DNA of 15,376 bases from JBHJOF01 sp050330055 (GCA_050330055.1 JBHJOF010000122.1:1-15376), one strand, 5' to 3'. Numbered from the stretch's first letter, positions 1-6,919 are shown. Program-made: numbers and translations. The notes: generated from the sequence alone by a model not told the origin.

Positions 1-449
1 TTCAGCGACGCGGCCACGGCCTGCTGCGGCGTCATCTGCTTGTTGAGGTAGTCGGCCACCAGATGCACCACGGCCTCGGTGTCGGTCTCGGTCTCGAAGA
101 CGTGGCCCGCCGCCTCCAGCTCCTGGCGCAGCTCGCGGAAGTTCTCGATGATGCCGTTGTGCACCAGCGCCACGCGGTCGTTGGCGTGCGGGTGGGCGTT
201 GGCCTCGCTCGGCCGGCCGTGCGTGGCCCAGCGGGTGTGTCCGATGCCGATGGTGCCTTCGAGCGGCTCGCGTTCGAGCAGGCCGCGCAGGTTGGCCAGC
301 TTGCCCTCGGCGCGTCGCCGGCCAATCTTGCCGTTGACCAGGGTGGCGATGCCGGCCGAATCATAGCCGCGGTACTCGAGCCGCTGCAGGCCGTCGAGCA
401 GCAGCGGCGCCACGGGCGCCTTTCCGAGTATGCCGATAATGCCGCACAT
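1..449 (-). CDS. glmS: Glutamine--fructose-6-phosphate aminotransferase (isomerizing), N-terminal part; runs off the left edge
   Basis: GlmS converts fructose-6-phosphate and glutamine to glucosamine-6-phosphate and glutamate, the first step of UDP-GlcNAc synthesis, in the cytoplasm. Only the first 149 residues are in the window, against about 600 for the family, and they cover most of the class II glutamine amidotransferase domain. The protein begins MCGIIGILG, so Cys2 becomes the N-terminal nucleophile after Met removal. Further hallmarks are LEYRGYDSAGIA, GHTRWATHG, HNGIIEN and ETDTE. The start is fixed by the need for cysteine at position 2 and by a ribosome site AGGAGG (positions 460-465) lying inside the end of glmU. 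Only 3 nt separate the glmU stop from this start, so the genes are almost certainly cotranscribed and may be translationally coupled. The sugar isomerase (SIS) domains lie outside the window. Confidence 0.97.
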   Translation of the reverse strand, partial: MCGIIGILGKAPVAPLLLDGLQRLEYRGYDSAGIATLVNGKIGRRRAEGKLANLRGLLEREPLEGTIGIGHTRWATHGRPSEANAHPHANDRVALVHNGIIENFRELRQELEAAGHVFETETDTEAVVHLVADYLNKQMTPQQAVAASL

Positions 450-452
450 GAC

Positions 453-1910
453 TCAGTCGCCTCCTGTCCTAGCGCGAGCTTTCTCCCCTTGCCGTCCCTT
501 TGCCGGGCGTTTCGCTTTGGCGTCCTTTGCCGCGTTTGGTGATTTCGCGGCTTTCGCCGCCTGCTGCTTCTCGCGGTAGCGCTTGGCGGCGCCCTCGCGG
601 GTTTCCTGCGGGCCGCGCGCCACGGCGATGGCATCGGCCGGCACGTCTTCGGTGATGGTGCTGCCGGCGCCGATCAGCGCCCCCTCGCCGACCGTGACCG
701 GCGCCACCAGCGCCGTGTTGGAGCCGATGAAGACGCCGGCGCCGATGGTGGTGCGGTGCTTGGCGAAGCCGTCGTAGTTGCAGGTGATGGTGCCGGCGCC
801 GACGTTGGCCTTGGCGCCGACCGAGGCGTCGCCGACGTAGCTCAGGTGGTTGACCTTGGCGCCGCGGTCGATCACCGCGTTCTTGATCTCGACGAAGTTG
901 CCGATGCGGGCGTCGCGGCCGATCACCGTGTCGGGGCGCAGTCGGGCAAAGGGTCCAACCTGCGCGCCGGGGCCGATCTCGGCCCCCACCAAGTGGCAGA
1001 AGCTGAGGATCTCGGCGCCGTCGGCGACATGCACGCCGGGGCCGAAGAAGACGTTGGGATGGATCGTCACGTCGCGTCCCAGGATGGTATCGGCCGACAG
1101 CCAGACCGTCGAAGGATCGATCAGGGTAACACCTTCGGCCAGGGCCTTGCCGCGCAGGCGGGCCTGCAGCAGCGCCTCGGCGACGGCGAGCTCGGCCCGG
1201 CTGTTGATGCCCATGACCTCGCCCTCGGGCGCCTCGACCACGGCGGCGGGCAGGCCCTCGGCACGCACCAGCGCGGCCAGGTCGGTCAGGTAGTACTCGC
1301 CCTTGGCGTTGTCGTTGCCGATCCGCGCCAACAGCCGGAACAAGAGGCCGCCGTCGACCAGCATCAGGCCGCCGTTGCAGAGATCGATGCTGCGTTCGGC
1401 CTCGCCGGCGTCGCGTTCCTCGACGATGCGCTCCGGCCGGCCGTCGACGTCCAGGACGATACGGCCGTAGCCGGCCGGGCTCGCCGGCCGGAAGCCGAGC
1501 AGCACCAGGGCCGGCGCCGGATCCTGCCCCTGAGGCGAGCGGCGCGCCGCCAGCATGGCCTGGAAGGTCCGGGCGGTGACCAGCGGCGTGTCGCCGAAGG
1601 CGATCAGAAGGTCCTTACCCTCGGCCGCGAAGTCGCCCAGCGCCTGGCGCGCCACCAGCACGGCCTGGCCGGTGCCGAGCTGCTCGGCCTGCACCACGGT
1701 CGGGTGCGGCGCCACGGCTTCGGTCACTGCCTCCATGCCGGGGCCGACGACCACCACGATACGGCCCGGCAGCAGGCTCGAAAGTGCCTGCAGCACGTGC
1801 GCCACCATCGGCCGGTTGGCGATCGGGTGCAGCACCTTGGGCCGCTCGGAGAGCATGCGGGTGCCCTTGCCGGCGGCAAGGACGACGGCGGCGAGCCGGG
1901 GATCGGTCAT
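453..1910 (-). CDS. glmU: Bifunctional N-acetylglucosamine-1-phosphate uridyltransferase / glucosamine-1-phosphate acetyltransferase
   Basis: GlmU acetylates glucosamine-1-phosphate and couples the product to UTP, giving UDP-GlcNAc for peptidoglycan and LPS. The protein has 485 residues. The N-terminal nucleotidyltransferase domain carries the signature LAAGKGTRM (residues 11-19) with Lys25 in ERPKVLHP. Later blocks are QLGTGQAV, FGDTPLV and GEYYLTDL. The second half is a left-handed beta-helix of hexapeptide repeats, including GNFVEIKNA, NHLSYVGDA, GAGTITCNYDG, the typical acetyl-CoA/trimer region, and GSNTALVAPVTVG. I chose the ATG at 1910 (MTDPRLAAVVLAAGKG); a further upstream ATG at 1973 would add 21 residues unlike the family. 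The last 40-odd residues form a Lys/Ala/Arg-rich tail beyond the usual roughly 455-residue length. The gene is divergent from the gph-like gene and directly upstream of glmS. Confidence 0.97.
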   Translation of the reverse strand: MTDPRLAAVVLAAGKGTRMLSERPKVLHPIANRPMVAHVLQALSSLLPGRIVVVVGPGMEAVTEAVAPHPTVVQAEQLGTGQAVLVARQALGDFAAEGKDLLIAFGDTPLVTARTFQAMLAARRSPQGQDPAPALVLLGFRPASPAGYGRIVLDVDGRPERIVEERDAGEAERSIDLCNGGLMLVDGGLLFRLLARIGNDNAKGEYYLTDLAALVRAEGLPAAVVEAPEGEVMGINSRAELAVAEALLQARLRGKALAEGVTLIDPSTVWLSADTILGRDVTIHPNVFFGPGVHVADGAEILSFCHLVGAEIGPGAQVGPFARLRPDTVIGRDARIGNFVEIKNAVIDRGAKVNHLSYVGDASVGAKANVGAGTITCNYDGFAKHRTTIGAGVFIGSNTALVAPVTVGEGALIGAGSTITEDVPADAIAVARGPQETREGAAKRYREKQQAAKAAKSPNAAKDAKAKRPAKGRQGEKARARTGGD

Positions 1911-1964
1911 GGCGCGCGGGACGCTCTGGCTGGTCGCGAGGACGCTTGTGAAGAGGCGCTCAAC

Positions 1965-1994
1965 TTGGCACAACCCATTGGTCGCATTGATATT
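1965..1994 (+). promoter_or_regulatory. Candidate sigma70-type promoter for the gph-like gene
   Basis: TTGGCA (1965-1970, five of six matches to TTGACA) is followed by an 18-nt spacer and GATATT (1989-1994, four of six to TATAAT). It lies in the 186-nt divergent gap between glmU and the gph-like gene, about 100 nt upstream of the gph start. This is pattern matching only. I saw no equally good minus-strand promoter for glmU. Confidence 0.25.
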
Positions 1995-2096
1995 GGGCCG
2001 GGGTCACGGGCGGACGATGCCATAGCCGCCAGCCCCCGACAAATCACCAATTGTTACTGAATTTTTCATGAACAAAGCGGCGGGAGCGAGGCGGAT

Positions 2097-2795
2097 ATGG
2101 AGGCTGCCAGGGGCCGCGGGCGGGCGCTGCTGATCGACCTGGACGGCACCCTGGTCGATTCCCTGCCCGACCTGATGACGGCGATCAACCGCCTGCTCGC
2201 GGCCGAGGGGCGGGCCGCACTCGCCGCCGAGGAGGTCCGCCTGATGGTCGGCGACGGCGCGGCCAGGCTGGTCGAGCGCGCCTTCGTCGCGCGCGGCGGT
2301 CTTGCGGGCGATTGTGGCGGCAAGTCCCTGCCCGACCTGGTCGAGCGCTTCCTGGCGATCTACGAGGCCGACCCGGTCGCCCGGACCCGGCCCTATCCCG
2401 GCGCGGCCGAGACCCTGGCGGCGCTGGCCGCCGCCGGCTGGCGGCTCGCCGTCTGCACCAACAAGCCCGAGGCGGCGAGCCGCAAGGTGCTCGACGGCCT
2501 GGGTCTGGCGCCGCTGTTCCAGGCGGTCGCCGGCGGCGACTCCTTCCCGGTCAGGAAGCCCGACGCCGGTCATCTGCTGGGTACGCTCGGCGGTCTCGGC
2601 GTGGAGCCCAAGCGCGCCGTCATGCTGGGCGACAGCGCCAACGACCTGCAGGCCGCCCGCAACGCCGGCCTGCCGGTGATCCTGGTCTCCTTCGGCTACA
2701 CGCGCACCCCGGCCCGCGCGCTCGGCGCCGACGCCGTCATCGACGCCTTCGCCGAGCTGCCGGACGCGCTGGCGCGGTTGGGGTTTGGGGCGTAG
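2097..2795 (+). CDS. gph: HAD-family phosphoglycolate phosphatase-like hydrolase
   Basis: This 232-residue protein has all four HAD motifs. Motif I is DLDGTLVDS, with nucleophile Asp14 and general acid Asp16. Motif II is CTNK with Thr121. Motif III is Lys154 in VRKPDAGHL. Motif IV is GDSANDLQAA with Asp179 and Asp183. A helical cap follows motif I (about residues 22-100), as in the Gph/beta-phosphoglucomutase subgroup. Gph removes 2-phosphoglycolate formed by DNA repair or RuBisCO oxygenation, but related enzymes act on pyrophosphate or other sugar phosphates, so substrate is inferred from family resemblance. The start is supported by GAGG at 2088-2091, 5 nt upstream. A nearby ATG at 2068 is out of frame. 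The gene is divergent from glmU and convergent with the phage-like cassette. Codon use is strongly GC-biased like the rest of the host sequence. Confidence 0.85.
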   Translation: MEAARGRGRALLIDLDGTLVDSLPDLMTAINRLLAAEGRAALAAEEVRLMVGDGAARLVERAFVARGGLAGDCGGKSLPDLVERFLAIYEADPVARTRPYPGAAETLAALAAAGWRLAVCTNKPEAASRKVLDGLGLAPLFQAVAGGDSFPVRKPDAGHLLGTLGGLGVEPKRAVMLGDSANDLQAARNAGLPVILVSFGYTRTPARALGADAVIDAFAELPDALARLGFGA

Positions 2796-2820
2796 CGGAG
2801 ACGCACCTGGCGCAAAACAG

Positions 2821-2858
2821 CTGGTGCCCCCGCTCGAACTCTCGAGCAGAGGCACCAG
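2821..2858 (-). terminator. Two-part stem-loop between convergent genes, probable terminator of the phage-like cassette
   Basis: An outer perfect 8-bp stem (2821-2828 with 2851-2858, CTGGTGCC/GGCACCAG) encloses a 3x3 internal loop and an inner 6-bp stem (2832-2837 with 2842-2847, GCTCGA/TCGAGC) with a 4-nt loop. Read on the minus strand it is followed at once by CTGTTTTGCG, a short U run, which favours termination of the leftward phage-like genes. On the plus strand no U tract follows, though it may also limit gph read-through. The short U run and internal loop keep confidence moderate. Confidence 0.5.
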
Positions 2859-2910
2859 CGCGCTTGTTGTCGACGATGTTCGTCCGATAGCCCTTCACGC
2901 TCTGCTCTGT

Positions 2911-5160
2911 TCAGCTCGTGATATCGCTGGGAAACAGCGGGTGAGCGCCGGCCTTGCTGTAACCGGCCTTGGCCCCGAAGAAGATGTCGCCGTCTTGCTG
3001 CATGCCGCCGGCCTCCAATTGATTGACACTTGCGCAGACTCCCTCGATGTGTCCGCTACTGGCCGTTACCGGGTTGCCAGCGAAGGTGTTCCCAACTAGG
3101 TTGGCCTTCCGGGTCAGACCGGTGAAGTCGTTGCCCGGGAAGGGCAACTGAGCACAGGTCAGATTCGGCGGCTTGGGATTACGGCCGACCGTCTCCGGGC
3201 TCATCTGTGCGAAGTTGCCGGCAGTCGTCACGGCGTTGTCGAGGATGACAAAATCGCCGCCCTTGAAATCGATGAAGCGCCAAGGGTTGGTTCCACCGCG
3301 GCGGAACATCACGTTGTCGTAGATCTCCGCACCGCGAGCCGAGGGAACCGTGGCCCCACTGGCCGTAAGCCAACGGCCATGCAGGCGCACGATCGAGTAC
3401 GTCCCAGCTCCGGTGCAGATGATGTTGTTGCGGAAGACGCCATAGCCCGTTCGGGTGAAATCAACGGCATGGTAAGGGCTAATGAGAAGATTTCGCTGAA
3501 CATAGGGCTGGGCGAAGGTGCCCATGATCGAATCATAGTCGATCGTGGCATAGACGCTGGTGGTGTTCGTGTATGAAATCAGCACGCCCGAGAGGATGCC
3601 GAGGCTCGCGTTGACCACGCCGGGCTGCAGATTGACGGAAAAAACGTTATCGGTAATGAGCGTCCTGTCAGGAACGCCGCTGCACGCTATGCTAAAGCTC
3701 TTCAGGTCTTCGAAGCGGTTGTAGTAGACGACCTGATCCTCCATGTCGTTCAGAAGAATGGCGCGGTCGTTCTGCGTTGTTTGGTTCGGATTTCCCCGCC
3801 CGGTGAACCAGATGCGGGAAACCGTGCAGCCGGGTCGATTGATGGTGATCAGCGTGATACCGTCGCCAACCCCGGAGCCCACGGTGGTGATGTGCGTGGC
3901 GGGCTCGAAATCTTCTAGCGCGGCGAAAGCCTGGGCCTCGGTCGCTGCGGTGAGGTAGAGGGTCGAGGCTGGAGTCCAGTTCGCCCCGCGAATGTGCACT
4001 CTGAATGGGAAGTTGGCTGGGATGGTGATTCCACGAGCCCAGATCGCGGTTGTCCCAGGGATGATAATGATGGCGTCATGCTCGGTGACCTGTGCCAGGG
4101 CCGCCTCGACATCGTCGGGCGTGCCGCCCGCCGCCACGATCACGTTGCTCACGTTTATGGTGAAGCTCTTGGCGAAGCTCTTGCCCTCGGAATCCGTGAC
4201 TCGGATGGTGATCTGGGGCGACGGACTCGACATCCCCTCCAGCGGCGAGCCGTGTGCGACCGTGACTTCGCCGGTCGCACTGTCGATGGCGAAAAGGCTG
4301 CTGGGGTTACCGCCGGGCGCAAAGTCGTAGCTGTAGGGCGGAATGCCGCCAACGCCCGAGGCGGTGCCTACCAGCGTGCCGTCGGGACTGAAGGCCGGGA
4401 CGCTCTGGTTGTCCATGATGATGTCGCTCGGCCCGGCGGCGTCGAGTACGATAATGGTGAAGGACTTGGAGAAAGGAGTCCCGCCGTCGCTGATCTGCAC
4501 GGTGATCGACTTGTCCGCCGGCGAAGCTTCGAAATCGAGCAGGCTGCCGTTGGCGACAGTGACCACGCCGGTTGCGGCATCGATCGCGAAGGCTCCTCCG
4601 GCGTCATTGGTCAGCACGAAGCTGAGCGGCGATCCGCCGCCGAAGGGAATGACAGTCCCAACCACCGTGCCGTTATCGGCCAGCTCGACCACTTCGTTCC
4701 CGCTCAGGATCGCATCGGTGATGCCCCCGGACGCAGCGCCAGCCAGAATTCCGGCGTAGCTGTAGGCGAGGAGCTGCCGGTCGGTCTGGCTCACAGCACC
4801 GGCTGGCTCGGGCAGCGGAAAGCCGAACGGCAGGCCGAGTCCGAGCATGGACGCGCGGCGATCAGCGACGGAAACGGTCTGCGCCGGAATGCCGCGATAG
4901 CAGTTGGCCGTCTGCTGCCGGTCTCTCTGGCTGAGCGCGCCAGCCGGGCTGGGCAGCGGGAAGCCGAAAGGCAGGCCCAGGCCGATGATCGAGGCTCGCA
5001 CGTCCGCGTCGTCCTGCAGCTGCGCCAGGACGCCCCGATAGAGGGTGGAAAGCTGCTGTCGATCCGCCTGATCGACAACGCCGTCTGCTAAGGGCAGGAG
5101 CCCTCCTCGCAAGCCTGCGAGGAGGGCCGACGCCCGTTTGTCTCGGGTGTCTAGTGCCAT
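2911..5160 (-). CDS. Tail-spike/fibre-like protein: triplicated N-terminal repeat, two cadherin-like domains, right-handed beta-helix
   Basis: This 749-residue protein has no signal peptide or membrane segment. Residues 7-146 hold three copies of a roughly 47-residue repeat with the core RAS..GLGLPFGFPLP..AGA.SQ.DRQ....Y.GI. Residues about 155-240 and 247-340 are two cadherin-like beta domains, each with an F.ID..TG.VTVA.GS strand pair and a closing KSFTI.V strand. From about residue 345 a pectin-lyase-like region begins (DDVEAALAQV, IIIIPGTT, ITIPANFPFRVHIRG). It continues as beta-helix rungs such as VYYNRFEDL, LITDNVFSV, VFRNNIICTG, EIYDNVMF and VILDNAVTT. This resembles phage tail spikes that bind or cleave surface polysaccharide, but I see no diagnostic catalytic residues. 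It is the last gene of a three-gene leftward cassette, starting 3 nt after the preceding stop, with a weak ribosome site. Base composition is visibly less GC-rich than the flanks, suggesting transfer. A host surface adhesin is the main alternative. Confidence 0.8.
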   Translation of the reverse strand: MALDTRDKRASALLAGLRGGLLPLADGVVDQADRQQLSTLYRGVLAQLQDDADVRASIIGLGLPFGFPLPSPAGALSQRDRQQTANCYRGIPAQTVSVADRRASMLGLGLPFGFPLPEPAGAVSQTDRQLLAYSYAGILAGAASGGITDAILSGNEVVELADNGTVVGTVIPFGGGSPLSFVLTNDAGGAFAIDAATGVVTVANGSLLDFEASPADKSITVQISDGGTPFSKSFTIIVLDAAGPSDIIMDNQSVPAFSPDGTLVGTASGVGGIPPYSYDFAPGGNPSSLFAIDSATGEVTVAHGSPLEGMSSPSPQITIRVTDSEGKSFAKSFTINVSNVIVAAGGTPDDVEAALAQVTEHDAIIIIPGTTAIWARGITIPANFPFRVHIRGANWTPASTLYLTAATEAQAFAALEDFEPATHITTVGSGVGDGITLITINRPGCTVSRIWFTGRGNPNQTTQNDRAILLNDMEDQVVYYNRFEDLKSFSIACSGVPDRTLITDNVFSVNLQPGVVNASLGILSGVLISYTNTTSVYATIDYDSIMGTFAQPYVQRNLLISPYHAVDFTRTGYGVFRNNIICTGAGTYSIVRLHGRWLTASGATVPSARGAEIYDNVMFRRGGTNPWRFIDFKGGDFVILDNAVTTAGNFAQMSPETVGRNPKPPNLTCAQLPFPGNDFTGLTRKANLVGNTFAGNPVTASSGHIEGVCASVNQLEAGGMQQDGDIFFGAKAGYSKAGAHPLFPSDITS
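4723..5142 (-). repeat. Three in-frame tandem copies of a 46-47 codon unit in the tail-spike-like gene
   Basis: Copies lie at 5005-5142 (46 codons), 4864-5004 (47) and 4723-4863 (47). Shared positions are D.RAS at the start, then GL, LP, Q.DRQ and Y.G near the end. Copies 2 and 3 share GLGLPFGFPLP exactly, and their DNA stays close at a 141-nt offset (for example near 4811 and 4952), which suggests recent duplication. Copy 1 is the most divergent and lacks PFGFP. The position at the extreme N-terminus suggests a virion-attachment or oligomerisation module; that is inference. Confidence 0.85.
5101..5126 (-). repeat. Perfect 11-bp inverted repeat just inside the tail-spike-like gene
   Basis: CCCTCCTCGCA (5101-5111) and its exact reverse complement TGCGAGGAGGG (5116-5126) flank the 4-nt loop AGCC; a twelfth pair (5100/5127) extends it. 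It begins about 34 nt downstream of the start codon and encodes part of repeat copy 1 (ALLAGLRGGLL). The mRNA hairpin would be very stable and could slow early elongation. It may equally be chance from codons for Leu, Gly and Arg. Confidence 0.7.
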
Positions 5161-5163
5161 GGA

Positions 5164-5781
5164 TTAGGACCACTCGCTCCGAGTGAAGGTGCTGCCGTCG
5201 TCGGACACGGCGGCCGTGCTGATGTCGCCGGAATCGGCGTCGTTGCGCAGCGTCTGGGTGGTGCTGGTCTGGGTGATCTTGTTGCGCGACAGCGCGCCCA
5301 GCCAGCCGAGCACCTCGCGCAGCGTGCCGCCCCAGGCAAAGACGCCGGAGGGCTCCGCGATCACGACGCTGTCGAGGCCGCTGGCCGAGAGGCTGTAGCC
5401 GCTCTTGTCGTTGTTGGTACCGACGGTGACCTGGCCGCTGCCGTCGAAGCCGGTTGCCGAAGACGCGAAGAGCGAGTCGTAGATCGCCTCCTCGACCACG
5501 AACCAGCGCACCCAGACGGGCAGCGCGCCGGAGATGCTGACCTGCATGACCAGCTCGCCCACCGTGTCGGTGTCGCTCGCATTCAGAGTCGTCGAGTACC
5601 AGCCGGCAGTGTCATGCGACGCATTGCCGGCCGCGTTCTTCTGCGCGAAGGCGCCGCCGTCCTTGGACAGCAGCATATCCGCCTGCGCGATGGTCAGGCT
5701 GGTCTCCGCCGTGACCGCATCGGTCTCGTCGAGGAAGGGGCCAAATCGTACCGATTGGCTCGTCGATTGCCGCAGAATCAT
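5164..5781 (-). CDS. Phage virion-associated protein of unknown function
   Basis: This 205-residue protein resembles a family I associate with tailed-phage structural regions in environmental and alphaproteobacterial phages. Its features are an N-terminal block with GPFLDETDAVTAETSLTIAQ, LSKDGGAFAQKN, HDTAGWYSTTLN and GALPVWVRWFVVEEAIYDSL, and a C-terminal block RNKITQT.TTQTLRND ending DDGSTFTRSEWS. The family match is from recall of the pattern, and its biochemical role is unknown to me. The start at 5781 is supported by AAGGAGA about 9 nt upstream and by the TGATG overlap with the preceding gene's stop, typical of translational coupling. A longer in-frame reading from 5901 would run deep into the upstream gene and is less likely. 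It is the middle gene of the leftward cassette. No signal peptide or transmembrane segment is visible. Confidence 0.75.
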   Translation of the reverse strand: MILRQSTSQSVRFGPFLDETDAVTAETSLTIAQADMLLSKDGGAFAQKNAAGNASHDTAGWYSTTLNASDTDTVGELVMQVSISGALPVWVRWFVVEEAIYDSLFASSATGFDGSGQVTVGTNNDKSGYSLSASGLDSVVIAEPSGVFAWGGTLREVLGWLGALSRNKITQTSTTQTLRNDADSGDISTAAVSDDGSTFTRSEWS

Positions 5782-6485
5782 CAATTTGCTCTCCTTGTCT
5801 TGTAGCTCTGCATGGCCTTCGCCGACACGCCGGCACCACCCGAAGCGGCAGGCTTGATCGCGAAGGTGAAGGTGATCGCCGCGGTGGAGGCGGAGCTCCA
5901 CACGCCGGTTCCCGTGCTGCCCGCGCTCGCCTGCGTCTTGTAGGACAGGCCGCCTTGTGCATTGTTGCTTGCGGCATCGCTGTTACGCAGCGCAATCAGT
6001 GTCGTGCCGGCAGGGAACCCGCTGTCTTCCGTCCAGACCGTGTCGCCTGTGCCGTCGGCGACGCCATAGAAGACGAGCGTGTCGTCCTCCGTGGTCGTCA
6101 CGCTTGGCGAGGTCGGGCTTGTCGTGAAGCTTGTGTAGCCCGTCTCGTCGTTCGCGTTGATCGGGCTGATTGTGTCGGCGCCGGTCATCCGCAGCAGAAA
6201 GATGACAGTGTTGCGCCCAACGGAAAGGGTCAGGCCGTAGGACGCCGGCTCCGAGCCCGTCGCGGTCTTGGTCGCGAGGACGTATCTTTCGCCGTTTCCT
6301 GAATTGGGGAGGTTGACCTGCTCCGTGAAACCGTCAGGCAATGTCACGGTTGGAGCGGTTCTCACGCAGACGACGAGCACGAGAAGATCGCCCGCCGCCA
6401 CGCCGCTTGGCTTGGCCACAGAGTGAGACGTCGACGTGGCCGAAGATTCGTAAACCGTCTGAGATGCAACAACAGGTGCTGCCAT
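5781..6485 (-). CDS. Phage-type beta-sandwich structural protein (putative tail/fibre-associated)
   Basis: This 234-residue Ser/Thr/Gly-rich, beta-predicted protein has no signal peptide. Its N-terminal part carries SVAKPSGVAAGDLLVLVV, a PxGVxxGDLL block followed by TLPDGFTEQ, LATKTATGSEP and an LLRMTGADT strand. A central TTTEDDTLVFYGVADG and a C-terminal AAITFTFAIKP close a jelly-roll-like sandwich. This pattern is common in virion appendage and tail-fibre proteins of environmental phages; assignment is by recall of the pattern. The start at 6485 (MAAPVVASQ) is preceded by AAGGAAA at good spacing, and an in-frame ATG at 6566 would add a basic, unlikely leader. It is first in the cassette and its stop overlaps the next start by 1 nt. 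A candidate promoter lies about 60 nt upstream. Confidence 0.75.
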   Translation of the reverse strand: MAAPVVASQTVYESSATSTSHSVAKPSGVAAGDLLVLVVCVRTAPTVTLPDGFTEQVNLPNSGNGERYVLATKTATGSEPASYGLTLSVGRNTVIFLLRMTGADTISPINANDETGYTSFTTSPTSPSVTTTEDDTLVFYGVADGTGDTVWTEDSGFPAGTTLIALRNSDAASNNAQGGLSYKTQASAGSTGTGVWSSASTAAITFTFAIKPAASGGAGVSAKAMQSYKTRRAN

Positions 6486-6542
6486 TCCGATTTTCCTTGG
6501 TGTGGAGAGGTGGTCTCTGGACCGTCTATGGTTTGGATGTTT

Positions 6543-6571
6543 ACCATATGTTCTAGGAAAAATCAACTCAA
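6543..6571 (-). promoter_or_regulatory. Candidate promoter of the phage-like cassette
   Basis: On the minus strand TTGAGT (6571-6566) and TATGGT (6548-6543) are separated by exactly 17 nt in a locally AT-rich stretch. Each hexamer matches the sigma70 consensus at four of six positions. A transcript would start near 6536 and leave a leader of about 50 nt before the ATG at 6485. Confidence 0.4.
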
Positions 6572-6765
6572 AAGTGGAAATATTCCTATTTCAGGGGACA
6601 AGAATCCAGCTGGGAGATGCGCTGTCGCCCGCCAATGGCGGTCCGCGCAGCCCGAGGCCGAGTCTGTTGCATGGCGACTTTTTTGCGGGATAGAGCAGCT
6701 GGGGCCCAACGGCCGCACAGCGCCGCCGGCCGCCTCGCCTGGGCAACCCCGCTTGTCCGCCCCGG

Positions 6766-6794
6766 TTGACAGCCTGTGGGGGCTGCCCTAAACC
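6766..6794 (+). promoter_or_regulatory. Candidate promoter of tRNA-Val
   Basis: A perfect TTGACA (6766-6771) is followed after 17 nt by TAAACC (6789-6794), a weak -10 (three of six). It lies about 50 nt before the mature tRNA, a usual distance for a tRNA leader. Strong -35 with poor -10 matches is common for alphaproteobacterial housekeeping promoters. Confidence 0.5.
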
Positions 6795-6844
6795 AATCGC
6801 CCGGTCGCCGGGGGCCTTTGGCGCCGCCCGGTCCCCCTTCTTCG

Positions 6845-6919
6845 GGGCGCGTAGCTCAGCGGGAGAGCACTGTCTTCACACGGCAGGGGTCGCTGGTTCA
6901 ATCCCAGCCGCGCCCACCA
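6845..6919 (+). tRNA. tRNA-Val, anticodon CAC
   Basis: A full cloverleaf can be drawn by eye. The 7-bp acceptor is GGGCGCG/CGCGCCC (6845-6851 with 6909-6915). The D-stem is GCTC/GAGC, and the anticodon stem is CTGTC/GGCAG with one G-T pair. The loop TTCACAC gives anticodon CAC, reading GUG valine codons. The T-arm is GCTGG-TTCAATC-CCAGC, with discriminator A at 6916 and an encoded CCA at 6917-6919. In this high-G+C genome GUG is expected to be a heavily used valine codon. The gene points away from the phage-like cassette, so its 5' end faces the acquired genes. Confidence 0.97.

Larger units (their letters stand above)
6486..6844. other. Intergenic region between the phage-like cassette and tRNA-Val
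   Basis: No convincing gene in 359 nt. The left third (about 6525-6600) is AT-rich and holds the leftward candidate promoter. The middle is GC-rich with no open frame that looks coding. The right end holds the candidate tRNA promoter and a GC-rich leader. The change in composition near 6600 may mark the edge of the acquired segment. Confidence 0.6.

Noticed and set aside
11..449. Possible separate gene at the left edge
   Set aside because: The minus-strand frame from 449 is clearly glmS; other frames there are shadows.
756..2060. 434-codon plus-strand open frame
   Set aside because: Antisense to glmU. High G+C removes stops from the complementary frame, and the Gly/Arg/His-rich translation has no recognisable motifs.
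2004..2855. 283-codon minus-strand open frame
   Set aside because: Antisense to the gph-like gene, which has all four HAD motifs; the translation is low-complexity.
3994..5091. 365-codon plus-strand open frame
   Set aside because: Antisense to the repeats and cadherin-like domains of the tail-spike-like gene, whose own frame shows clear domain structure.
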